Of a stretch of 64,000 nt of DNA, positions 1 through 10,962 are shown in pieces. A model generated the notes under the pieces. It was not told where the DNA came from and made no database searches. It saw only the letters and a program-made list of their open reading frames with translations. Numbering within the stretch: position 1 is the stretch's first letter; each line of letters opens with the position of its first letter. A program made the translations under genes and the position numbers. This DNA is from Gnomoniopsis sp. IMI 355080 (lineage: Eukaryota > Ascomycota > Sordariomycetes > Diaporthales > Gnomoniaceae): positions 1 to 64,000 of the forward strand of contig JAPEVC010000018.1 in assembly GCA_027946555.1 (NCBI GenBank). Reading direction: 5' to 3'.

Positions 1-39
1 GCCCGGCGCCGCCATACCCTGGTCCTCACCGGCAGACAT
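1..39 (-). CDS. Possible 5' end of a gene running off the left edge
   Basis: On the minus strand an ATG at 39 opens a frame of 13 codons to the window edge (MSAGEDQGMAAPG), with an A at -3. The sequence beyond 39 looks like an untranslated leader. The fragment is too short to identify a product, and a chance ATG is quite possible. Listed only so that a gene start here is not missed. Confidence 0.2.
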   Translation of the reverse strand, partial: MSAGEDQGMAAPG

Positions 40-3000
40 CCTGGCCCCGTCCATCTGTTGCTTACACCCCGGCTCCTTGTCCACCCTCTCTCTGCCTCTG
101 TGAACTTTCCCATCTTGCTCCACCCTTCGGCATCGGAACCCACCTATGCACCCTACCCTAGTTGCTTCAGATCTTCTGAAACATCAGGCAAAGTCCCTTG
201 CACCAATCGCGTGCGACCACCATCAGAACGTCAACGACATCCCATGTCCTGGTTCCGCCGTCCCTTTTTTGGCTCCATGCGTGCCATGGTCTGTCTCCTT
301 TCACATCAACGGCCGGTCGTCCACCATGATGACGAAACGTGTGCTTACGGCTGACTGCTACCTGGGCACAGCTTCACAGCTTGTTTCCAACCTATTAGCA
401 ATGAAATGTGCTCCCCCACAGAGCTGTGCGCTCAGGGCACAATCCTCGAAAACATGACTCCTGCGCCTCAGAGCTACAGCCAGCGGGCAAACTTAGACCG
501 CAGCAAAAAGGCTTGGAATGCTGTCTTCTGGCCAGCGATAAGCCTGTCCAGAGGTGACAACAGCACTAACGTAGCCAGCCCGCTCATCGATCACTGTCTA
601 CGGTATGCGCCACAACTAGCCGCGTAGTGTTCATGCCAGCGGATAAGCGCGTCCGCCAGCCGTCGCTCCGGCAATACCTACGCAACCACAGGCTGCACCA
701 CTGCAGAACTGTGTACCTCGACAATTCACCAACATTAATGGTCGATATTAAGTACCCTCTAGATGGTACATGCCTGGACGATACGAGCGACATTTCAGGG
801 TGCAAACGCTTGTCAAATCGACGTCCGGTTGTCCGTCGACGAAACTAAATTTAGCTTTGTCTTTTCCGTGCACCGGGGAATATGACTGATTCGTTTGCAA
901 TACAGCGATACAGCCCTGGTACCACGATAGGCCTAGCCTTGTTCATTTACAATATCCGCAAGCACAGAGAATAGCCTCTTCCAGGGTTCTCAACGTTTGA
1001 GAAACTCGAGTATTCACTCGGGGACTTTCTTGGCCTTGTGATTTAAACCGCACTAACAACCGCAGCTGGTCACGTCACACACGCATGGGCGGCTTCTGTT
1101 GTCGAGCGCAGCCTTTGAAAATGCTACTAGGACTCTACGGAGACCCACCAAGGGGCTCAGCAAAGACCCATTGAGGGGCCTCCTGAAAGCGTCGCCGTCA
1201 GTGCGATGCGAGACTCGACCTGGTTAGTGCTCGGCACCAACCGAAAGCGCCGCATGTCTCTGCCTCGCAAATATTGAGCAGTCTCAATTCGTGCCCCTGG
1301 CAACTTCTTCCGTCTAATACTAGCATCTGCCAATAAAAAAGTCCGTCATTCTGTCAAACCAGTCTGCTTGCAGCAACAGTTTCAAGCCTCAAAGAAGGTC
1401 TCAGCCTGCAGATCACCCCAGTTGCTGCGCCTCCAGAGGAGCTTGGGCGAGCATGTTGCTATAGATGAGAAAAAAACATTGGCCTGGTACTGCCCTGTCA
1501 GCTAGTGTACTGTGTAGACCATGGTCGTGGGGAAGCATCCTAGTGTGGATCACATTGGTTCAGACGATCATCTGACGCGATGAACAGACAGAGCCAATCT
1601 GATGCACAGGGATATGATTCCAAAACGACGCCGGCAAGTGGATGCACTAACGTCAGGGAGCCCTCCGATGCAGCGTGTAACGCCCAACACCCACACCAAA
1701 AAGCGACATCCATGGTCGAGGGTCGAGACAGGGACCTCCTCGTTGTGCTCGATGCGGGCTGTTGACATCCAGCTCAAACCTAGTGGAGAAGTCTAAACTG
1801 GAGCTGTCCTCATGCAAAATATGCAGCGCGCGTTCCTCTACAGCTAGTGACTGTCTTTCTTTCTCTTCTCATCACTTGCTACCGGGTGGTTATTTTTGTG
1901 TCCCTGACTATAGCATGAGCTGGACTCCTTTCGATTCACACCTAGCCATACTTTCTCCTTTACTAGTCAACCCAGGGGTAAGTTGTCTTCTGGACCTGTC
2001 ACTTGCTAGTTGCCCAAACACCCCATCACCCCCGGATGCGGACTACGTTCTCAAATTGCCTCACAGATCATCAGCCACGCTGCCGCATGCCCTCGATTCA
2101 TGCGTTGGCGGTATAGTGTTGTTTCGATCTCCACGCCCTCTTCCTTCAAGCACATCTCTATTCTTGTCGTGGACCCTGCTTCATACCACCAGATCGCAAC
2201 GTTTACACGGCCCCAACAGTGGCACATCACCTCAAACTTTCCTGGGAGTATACCTTGGTCAATTAGCTCGAAGATATAAGCTATTCGTCTCAGGACATCC
2301 CTCACACATACAACTAGGTCAATACGACAAGACAGATACGGACTACTACCTGCGCAAGCTGTCGTCCTCTCATCCAAGGTGGTTGGCCTCAACTCCAGAC
2401 TTGTCGTCCCATCTCTAAATCTCCGTCTCAAAAGACGTCCTATTCACCTTCCCAGGACAGAGCTTGATGCTCGTTTCGTTCGGCTCGGTCGAGATCCGAT
2501 CCCACTGGTACAAGCCACCTGTGTTTTCGACCTTTCCACTTCGGACGACCATTGCTTGACCTCACGAGGTCCCTGGGTCGGTGGTGTTTCGGCTGTTTCA
2601 ATCTACGTCGGGACGGTCAGTGCTACTCAAACGTTGATCCCAATCTTTGGACATCACCAAGCTTGATCGATTTCATCTATCCTCGTGTTGGGCTGAACTA
2701 CAAAGCTACAACATATCCCATCTCATCACCCCATCGCGTCGTCTTGGACCCTGCACAGTACCCACCTGCGCTCTCAGACCATCCTTCTCTGGACCCCACC
2801 GAGGTATTGGACGTCCCGACCATCACGGACAGACCGTCGTCAGGAACGACGACTCCAACACCTGGCTCTGCTCGCATCACTCTCATCGCACACCGCTCAT
2901 CAGCAGTGGGACATTCGAACGCAAACGCGATCACTCTATCCGAAAGCAAACAGATCACTCTCGTGGCCCTCGATGCGTACTTCGCTTGTTTGATAACAAC

Positions 3001-3445
3001 ATTACCACGGAGATCATCCAAAGTGTGCACTCGAGACTACCGTGAACGGAAGGAAACCCTTGTGCGACTTCTCGCCAAGACGACTGTTTGTTGACGCTCG
3101 GCTTGTGGATCAGTACTGGTCGCGAGAACCTTCCATTCAACCCTGGTGCTCCGGATTTTGTTTGCGGTTTCCTTCATAAGACAGCTGGCTGCCCGAGGAA
3201 GCCTGTAGAGTTCGCACTCGGGAAATAATCTCTCCCAAGGCTACGAGTTCGGCCACGGAATTTGTTTGTCTCGCTGCCCATCCGCACACGACTAAACCTC
3301 CTAGTCGCTAAATAGTACTCGGACACAAAGGTTTGCTTCCCAGCTCTTGTCCCTCTTTTGGATCACTGTTGTTTATACCCATTCCATTGTCGTTATGAGA
3401 GGTCCGAGAGGCTCACGATATAGATAGAACAGGGCGAGTGACGTG
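40..3445. other. Gene-free stretch; distal part probably leader/promoter of the 3446 gene
   Basis: I see no convincing gene. From about 1,800 to 3,440 the plus strand is pyrimidine-rich and contains several medium open frames (the longest with 218 codons, 1762-2418) that resemble no family I know, have serine/leucine/proline-biased chance-like composition and overlap one another. The simplest reading is a long 5' leader plus promoter with upstream ATGs for the putative regulator starting at 3446. The stretch 40-1,800 shows nothing I can name. Confidence 0.4.
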
Positions 3446-6440
3446 ATGAACGTCACATCACTGTTAAACACGGCGGCGCACGCCGCCGGGAAACTCTCCA
3501 ACGACATGTCCGGCGTTTCCGACGACGGCAGCATGGCCATGCTTCAGGCACAAGCGGGTGGACTGGGCGGCACAAGGACAGGCGACCAGCGATTACCCGT
3601 GCGAAGCAGGACGCCGTGGACTGGTGACGGATACTCGCTTGGTCTGAACATGAAGAACCAGCAAGCCACGAGGCCCTTCAATCCCGAATTCACCCCCGCA
3701 GACAGCTCCGCCGGCTCCACCAGTCCGAAGTCGCCCAAACACAAGTCTTCTGACAGCCGCAGCAGCATGTCATCGTACACAACTATGGCTTCAACCAGTT
3801 CTTCCCACTCGCGGTCTCACTCGCGTATTTCGTCGCTGTCGACTGTGAGTGAGTATCAGCCGCTGAGCTCATACGGATCGGAGTCAACGCCCACCGAAAG
3901 GAGGCTTTCTGGCCATGAGGCCGGCATGTCGTGCCCCACAGTTGTAGAAATTCAACCTCCTTCCCCGAGGAGGGAAGAGGGGTCATTCGACATTTCGGAT
4001 AACGACGATGCGATGAACTCGGACCGTGCCAGGTCACCGTCCGACGCCATTTTGATGAGGAATCGTTTGGGTGGAAGCGCTAGGTATGTGATGACCCAAA
4101 GCCGCCGTTTTCTTCATCTGCTTTCAGTTGTAAACAACACCATTCCACAACTCATATCGTCCACCCTTGAGTGCTCAAGTGCTTAGCCAGGTGGGCTGAG
4201 CCCACGGTCATGTTGAAGAGCAGTGACTCCTGACATGAACACCCACCTGCTGAATACCTCAAGATCAACGTGTATGTCGTTGGATCATGCAGCGAACCAT
4301 GGCGCTTGTGCGTCCACTGGTCAATTCAAGATCCAACATTGTGCCTGCCTTGATTATGGCAAACAAGTGCGTCCTCCAGTGGGGACAGACACATGAACAG
4401 CTGTGTGCTGAGGGAAACAGCGTTGGCTGGGCAAGTGACTTTGCTGCCGCAATAGTCACCGCGCTTGCTTTCCGCGACAGAATCTGGAGGGAATGAGTGA
4501 CTTTTGGCGGGACATTTTGGCTGTCCTTCACTTGCAAAACCTTCATCTGGGGAATTCAGTGACTAGTTATACTGGGGCAGAAATTTGCCAGTTCTGTCAA
4601 GTGATTCACACCGAGCCCTTCAACCATATCTACTCCTTTCGACGCGCGCAATTGATATTGAGACTCAACTTGCTCCTCTCAAAAATTCAATCACCATCTA
4701 CGCAGCACTATTTTATGAGAATTTCAGCTGACGAATCTATTTAGCCCATCTGATCCTAAACTTGGCTCATTCTTGCACCCAGATTCCCCTTCATCCATGA
4801 CAACGCGGGCACACAAGAGGACAGTTTCTGCGCCTGACTTCCCTTCACTCAGCCGCCCTAGCCACTATCCATCTTTCGGCCCAATGGCTGAACCTACTCC
4901 TCCCAAGTCCCCTACACAGGGCGAGCATTCCTCAATGGTAGATGAAGCAAACGGTACAGCCGGCGTAGATCAACCTGTTCAGGACAATGGAAATCCCCCT
5001 GAGCCCGAGCAACCTACTTGCATGTTTGTGCAGCCTTGCACTACAGGTTCCACTCTTCGCAAGGCCATCTCACACATTTTCGGCCGCAACAAGCTCTGCA
5101 CGAAGTCGATTCCTGCCCATATTTGGGTGCACTACTGCCGCAAGCACTACCAGCGATCACGATATCGCAATGCAAATGACTACGCGCTGCGCCAAGTTGA
5201 CTTGGTGCTCCTTCAAATCAACAAGGTGCAAGGCTGGTCCGATGAGAACACCAAGTATAACCGACGTGGAGATGGTGTTCTGAAGCACTGGACTCTCCAA
5301 GCGAGAAAGCGGGAGGCCAAGCGTTTGCAGGATTCGGAGACTAGGAAGCGCCGGTATACTGAAGAGGAGGACGAGGACGAGGACGGCATGGGAAGTGGCA
5401 CCGCTATCCCGAGCTGGCTGCAGCCTTGCCTGAACCAAAATTACCCGACTGCTCGCATGCTGGAGATCGTTCAAGAAATCAAGGATCATATGGAAGCAGG
5501 CGACATCAGCCAGATTCCTGACATCGAGGTCCTCCCTGAGATCATTACAGACGGCAACGAGTCTCGACCCAAGCCTACCACCCGTCGGACCAGCAGCGCT
5601 GGCGGCCACCGTCACACAAAGTCTGAGATCTTCCGGACTCCTTCTATGAGTTCATATAACCCCCGCTTTGGTAGCATGGACAACAAACGGATGCGTTCAG
5701 GTGTTAGTCCTTTCTATGGAATGCAGACTCTGGCTCATCGCCCAGGCCAGGTGATGAACATGAATCAGGGTTACACCTATGGCATGCCAGCAAACAACGG
5801 TTTCGCTGCAATTGCCGAGAATCAAGCCGATCACAGCTACTGGAGCGGCTCTGGTGGCTATGGAACCAACTCGGTCCTGCCCCAGCCTGTGTCCCAGCGC
5901 GGCTCCAGCTTGCCCAACCAGGAGCCTACCAATATGCAGCCGCCGTTTGCCTCCCAGGGTCGCCCCTCGTTGCATACTAGAAGCATGTCCGAGACACCTG
6001 CTATGCGCACCACAGGCTATCCCCCCCACGAATTTCGCTTCCCTGCTCAGGGTGTCAACAATTACAACGGCCAGCAGCAGCCGGACATGTTTGGTAATAT
6101 GAACATGAGCCCCCAGGCCTCTCAGTACGGTTACCAGGCTCCTCCCAATCAAGGCTACTACAGCATGGCTCCTCGTCCTGAGAGCCAGGACGGCGGCTAC
6201 AACCCTTACTACCAGCAACCGCAGGAGTGGGTTTCCCCGCGCGGCCAACACTCACGAGTGCAGAGCACACCTGCTATTCATCAACATCAGAGCACCATTC
6301 CTGGCGGCCCACCCCCAATGCCGGCCGTCTCTGGTCCTCAGGGTATGCTGCCTTCGATGCATAGCATGGGTGGCCACCAGCAGCAGATGTACTCTACCGG
6401 TCAGCAAGGTTACGGCGACTTTCAACAAGGCCGTTTCTAG
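3446..6440 (+). CDS. ORP1/RfeG-like putative transcriptional regulator
   Basis: Exon 1 (3446-4083) encodes a Ser/Thr/Pro-rich N-terminus with an SPSDAI motif and ends in a good GTATGT donor. The main exon is open from about 4783 to the TAG at 6438-6440 and has an internal ATG at 4797, followed by an HKRTVSAPDF motif. A compact conserved block at 5019-5270 has regularly spaced Cys and His (C-x5-C, then HIFGRNKLC, then H, H, YCRKH) and basic residues, followed by a low-complexity tail rich in Gln, Met, Pro and Tyr. I recall this block from fungal proteins annotated ORP1-like or RfeG; that is family memory, not proof of DNA binding. The join between exon 1 and the main exon is unresolved: the 4084 donor leaves two bases, whereas the CAG acceptor before 4783 needs one. 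An intermediate exon or another donor is required. Alternatively, translation starts at 4797. The frame continues in coding-like sequence after the stop. Confidence 0.7.
4084..4782 (+). other. Probable intron region with unresolved splicing
   Basis: About 700 bp separate the donor GTATGT at 4084 from the CAG acceptor at 4780-4782. This is several times the usual intron length in this window. The phases of the two sites do not match (two bases left against one needed), so a short internal exon, a different donor, or a second promoter with translation starting at 4797 is likely. None of the short frames inside resembles a known protein. Confidence 0.45.
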
Positions 6441-6938
6441 GAGAACGGCTCTGCTTTGACAGACAGCTTGCGCCGATCCTCCAACGAGGAAATTCGACGG
6501 CGCTCACTGACTGGTGATGCGCATCACACGACCACTGAGGATGCTCGTGTCGTTTCCCTGCGATTTGCTCAGCCACAAGTCCCCGTGGAGCATACGGGCA
6601 TAACTGAACCCCAAATTATCCGACCCTAAGCTATCGACAATACTCTGAGCGAAGCAAATGATCAGCGCTCGGGTCTTGATGATAACGAGCCTAGGGAGGA
6701 ACAGCGATCAGCCGTCCTCTAGTCTGCTATAGAGCAAGATTGGCAATGGGGTTTCGCTCCATCATTATCTGCCTCTGGCGAAACCATCTCATACTCCATG
6801 TATAATACTACACCATCAGAACAAAACTACACAGCACCAACTTCTCGCCCTCCTCTTACGAACTCCATTGTTTCTCCTCTCCGATCAACTCGGAACGGCC
6901 ACGGCGTCTTATTGGACATACGGCATAATTGAAAAGGG
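6441..6938 (+). pseudogene. Stop-interrupted coding-like C-terminal extension of the ORP1/RfeG-like gene
   Basis: Read in the same frame as the upstream gene, the sequence after the TAG at 6438 continues for 62 sense codons to a TAA at 6627, then 30 codons to a TAG at 6720, then 72 codons to a TGA at 6939. The translated text is protein-like and stylistically continuous with the upstream gene: RRSSNEEIRRRSL early on, SYSMYNTTPSEQNY later, and LDIRHN at the very end. All three internal stops (TAG, TAA, TAG) are one C-to-T change away from a glutamine codon, and the upstream protein is glutamine-rich. It may be a decayed C-terminus now in the 3' UTR, a readthrough or RNA-edited extension, or a set of sequencing/RIP-type changes. 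Confidence 0.55.
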
Positions 6939-6941
6939 GGA

Positions 6942-8951
6942 ATTGGTTCAGATTAGGCAGCACTTTCGAGATACCACTTTCCTTTCATACCCATACTTTT
7001 CGGGCTTTAGCATTCTTCACGCCGCGCATAATCGTCTGCTCTCTCGTTGCTCTTGCTGCCTCGCGGCACTCAATACACAGCAGCTTCTCTTCATTAAATC
7101 GGCAATGGGTGCGCAATTTCTTTCGTTACCACTGCTCGGGCGTGTCGTTCAGGAGGTCAGTGAACAGGACTTGGAGGCGTTGGGGTTTTGGTACGCGGGA
7201 TGAACGACTCAACGAGGCCACGGATGAACGGACAGGTGGGACGGGTGTTAACTGGGGTCCCTGCCATTGCCCAGGTGGGCTTCTGCTTTTGCGTCGAGGA
7301 AGTTGTCTTCGGAGTTTGCGCTAGCGCAACTCTTTGCTTATTAGTACATTGGTCAAGACGGAAAAGCGTCACAATGCTATAGGACGGGTGTTTTCGAGAA
7401 TACAGCATCAGCATTACACAAATTTTTTGCCTGTTCCTTTTGAGATTGCCTGTCCCAAGTAAGGCTTGCACATAATAGGTTGTGGTATTGTGGTTTTGAT
7501 CCAGGTGTAGTACGGCACTTCTCTGTCTCTCGTACCTAGGTAGCCACTTCAGAATACGGTCACATATCCAGCGCTCCTCTCCACTCCCATCTAGAGACAT
7601 TGAATCGAAATACGTGGTCAGACGGTTTTGAGCAAACATGAATGACTATGTGGATGCAGTATTGACGATACCAACGGGGAAGCAGGGGTACAGCGACTGA
7701 TTCGAAGCTGGAAGGTAGTTTGGGTGATGGCCGCACAAGACACTCGGGCTACTCTTTGAATTTCGTCTCAGCCTTCATCCTCTTCCGAGCTTCGCTTTGC
7801 AAGTATATGCTGAACGCGTATAAGCTTTTTCTATCGAAAATCCCGGGTACTGTTCACGTCGTGAAGGATCAGACGGCGTGTAAATATTGGATAGGGCTGT
7901 CTTGATCAGATGAAGATGATCTCATTGAAGCACTCCGCTTCAGATAGAATGGTTTTTAATGGGACTTTGTAACAGCATTATCATAGCCTGTGATGGTCGA
8001 ATGGGCCATTCGAATGTACTAGAACTGTTTTGTGACCTTTGCCGGGGGGCGGGGCCAAAGAATGAATGTTCCATCAGGTATCTGGATTATTTAGAATTTA
8101 CGTTCCCTGAGCAAAAGTACATAATCATGTGCTGATATGGCGCCTAGAGAAACACAACAGGGGTTTCGTATGATGCAATAATTCGGGAAACCAAATGCAG
8201 GAGATTGCTCAAATAGGCAGCATATTCCGACTTTGCCTGTAGTCTTCTTGTGGAGCCTACCTAGTCTTGTACGTCTGGCCTATGTGCCAACTCTATGGCA
8301 CATGTATGCTTCATGAGTGAAATCGGTGCTCGAGGTTCGCCTGCTTCTTGGAGAGCCATGGTGCCCGGTCAAGATCAGCCTGCCATAATGACACCAATGA
8401 GCTACCCAAATCGAGAACCACAAAGGGGTAGTGCATATTGTGCCACACATCTCTCATGGTGCACAGAGGTGACTTACCCTCACATGGCAAGGTTATAAGA
8501 AGAAGGGATTTTACTTGAGGGCCCATAATGTAACACTACTGTATAACAACTCGAGGGCTACTACTGCACATTGCACAACATGCTAAAGTTTAGCTCAGAA
8601 CAAGTTTACGCAAAGTGTTTGTAAACAAACTCTCTCAGTATTTTACTGAAGAAGTCACCTGTTCGTCTGGAAGTCCTGCTTTAATATTGGTCTCTATTCT
8701 TCGAGTCTCTTAGTAAATGGTCTTTTGTATTTGTAAACGGTTTTGGTCACTGCACTCATACATATATGCGATATCAGAGTATGTAGAAATCTTTCATATA
8801 TACATGGAAAAGAAGCTAACTACAGCAATTAAGGGGTATTGAGTCTAAGTCTTCTCAAGACCCTGTGGGCAGTCGAGCACCACGATCATATCATTTTGTA
8901 AGTGGTGGGCTTAGATTGCAAAGTGCCCTGCATTGTCAAAGAACTCCATCC
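6942..8951. other. Intergenic stretch, nothing recognised
   Basis: This lies between the end of the ORP1/RfeG-like frame and the end of the carboxylesterase gene. The longest minus-strand frame (7157-7639, 160 codons) has no recognisable motif and is probably chance. One copy of TACCTAGGTA lies at 7533-7542. The segment 7,900-8,900 is AT-richer with no coding signal. Confidence 0.5.
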
Positions 8952-10962
8952 TTAGAAACGTAGTTTCGCCGTCTGGGTTGATAAAAACTGATATGGCGCC
9001 GGCCTAAAATTATCCTGCGTAGTGTTAAAACTATTCGCATCAAATTGAAGCAGCGTATTGCTCTTGCTCCACTGCGGCCATTGTATCAAATTCGACACCC
9101 CACCGAGACTCAGCGGCGTTGCGCCACCCGAGCCATTATTGGGGTCGAGATTGTAGGCAAAGTTCAGGAAGTACTTCATGATCCCGTTCGCGGCGTAGTT
9201 GTCCTTTACGCCGTAAAATACTTGGAGGATATCGCTGCCGTGAAGCGTGCCCAAATATGGCGTGCCGTAGTCATAGACGCTTAGATAGGACCAGCTAGGC
9301 ACGTTGGGTGCCACAGTGGACGTCCCGTTAAGCACGACGCGGCGCGTGAGGGTAAAGACGGCGTCGCCGAGCAGCGCGGCGATGCGCTTGAACTGCGGGT
9401 AGAAGTTGTAGTTGTTACCGGTGCGGAAGGGCGACCCTTGGGCAGGGTCCTCGGGGTAGAGAGACACAAGGCCGTTGATGTCCGCAGCGGGATTGTTAAA
9501 GTAGAACTGGCGTAAATAGTCGACTATCTGATCAGTGGTGCTGATATTGTTCGTGAAGAGGGCGAACAGCGTGCCCTCGTCTTCCTGATCGCCGAGGATG
9601 TAGGGCACCTTCGCATAGGCGCCGGTCGTGATGACTGTCTCGGGCGAGCTAGGCAAGAACGTCCCGTCCGGGCGCGGGATATAGGAGAGCGCAAGCGATT
9701 GGTAGGACAGGAGACTGGGAACCGAGTTGCTGGCTTTCAGGAAGGTCTCGTAGGGCACGCTGCGAAGGCAAGCGAGCGTATCAGCCTTCCCTGCGCAGCC
9801 GGCGTTGGCAACGACGGCATCGTAGACTGCCTGCGCTTTGGGGCAGTCGACGGGGTCAGCAGGCACGGCGGAGCCCGAGTTCATGATGGCGCCGCGGAAG
9901 AGGGGCTTGCCATTTGTGCCGGTGTTGTCGCCGCCTTTGGCGATGAGTTGGTCGAAAATGGAGATGGCGCCTGCGGATTCGCCCCAGAGGGTGACTTTGT
10001 CGGGATCACCGCCTATGTATGCGTCGTCAGTATAACATGCCTCTTTTGTTTGCTTCCTCGGGAGCTGGATGGCCAACACGTACCAAAATCTTTGACATGA
10101 TCCTGAACCCACTGCATCGCCAGCCTCTGGTCGAGCAAGCCCAGATTCGCGCTTCCATCCGCCAAAATCTCTTTTCCGGCCAGAAAGCCAAAGCCAGCCA
10201 CGCTGTGGAAGATGGATCAGCTTGCTTCGAAGTGATGAGTGTTTCTAGCAGCACATTTTAAACCTACCGGTAATTCATGGCCACAAACACAACCGGTTTG
10301 CCTAATTCAACGGACCTCATGACAATGCTCGTGCCGTCGTACATGGCCGTGCTGCCGAGCTCGAAGCCGCCGCCATAGATCCACAGCATTACGGGCAGCT
10401 TGTCACCAGCTTTGGTGCCGCTTGGCCGCATAACATCGAGGGTCAAACAGTCTTCCTGGCCGCTGATGTAACTATTGTTGATAAGAGGACTACTAAACAC
10501 CGTCTCGAGAGCCTCGGTAGCAACGCTTGGGACATTGGGAATAGCTAAATTGATATCTGGACGTGGTACTGTCAGTGAGAGCTGGTCAAGCAGAGACCGC
10601 GGTTCGAGGGTTTTCTCACCCATAATCTGCTGCGGACAGGCCTTGGATGCCAGGCCCGAGGCATCTATTGTGCCCAAATTTTTGGTTGTGTTCAGAGACA
10701 CCGGGGGCTTAAGGCGAAGTTGGCCCACAGGGGGTTGAGCAAAGGGGATCTGCTTGAAGCTCTCGAGAGAACCTGCTGCGACGGGGTAGACGTCTGCGTA
10801 CGGCACTATCCGGCCTTGAATGGTAGCTGCCGGTTTTGTTATTGTGACCGATGGTCCTAATGCCCTTCCCTCTATGCGCCTTTCTTCCGGTATCGTCTGT
10901 CTAGGTGCGGCGAGTACGCCATTGTGGGCCAAGAGGGCACTCAGAAGAGTCAGGAATCTCAT
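8952..10962 (-). CDS. Secreted type-B carboxylesterase/lipase
   Basis: Three exons on the minus strand: 10962-10268, 10202-10084 and 10012-8952, with introns of 65 and 71 bp (GTAGGT...CAG and GTACGT...TAG). They join in frame into 624 residues. The N-terminus has a signal peptide (MRFLTLLSALLAHNGVLAAP). The joined sequence gives the family hallmarks NYRVAGFGFL across intron 1, QEDCLTLD earlier, and WGESAGA with nucleophile Ser284; the likely acid is Glu417 (DEGT) and the likely base His529 (GTLHGSD). An alpha/beta-hydrolase of the cholinesterase/carboxylesterase family, expected to act outside the cell on ester or lipid substrates; the exact substrate cannot be read. Length is slightly above the usual 530-580 residues. 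It diverges from the cytochrome P450 gene 2.1 kb away. Introns and active site look intact. Confidence 0.9.

Noticed and set aside
1762..2418. 218-codon plus-strand frame upstream of the ORP1/RfeG-like gene
   Set aside because: Leu/Ser/Pro-biased from pyrimidine-rich DNA, overlapped by other frames, no family resemblance; better explained as leader/promoter.
6438..6938. Stops at 6438, 6627 and 6720 read as Gln by an altered genetic code
   Set aside because: Other genes in the window end properly at TAA and TAG (for example the carboxylesterase, P450 and oxidoreductase), so a general reassignment is not supported.
7157..7639. 160-codon minus-strand frame
   Set aside because: No motif, composition not protein-like in any consistent way, no neighbouring splice-linked exon.
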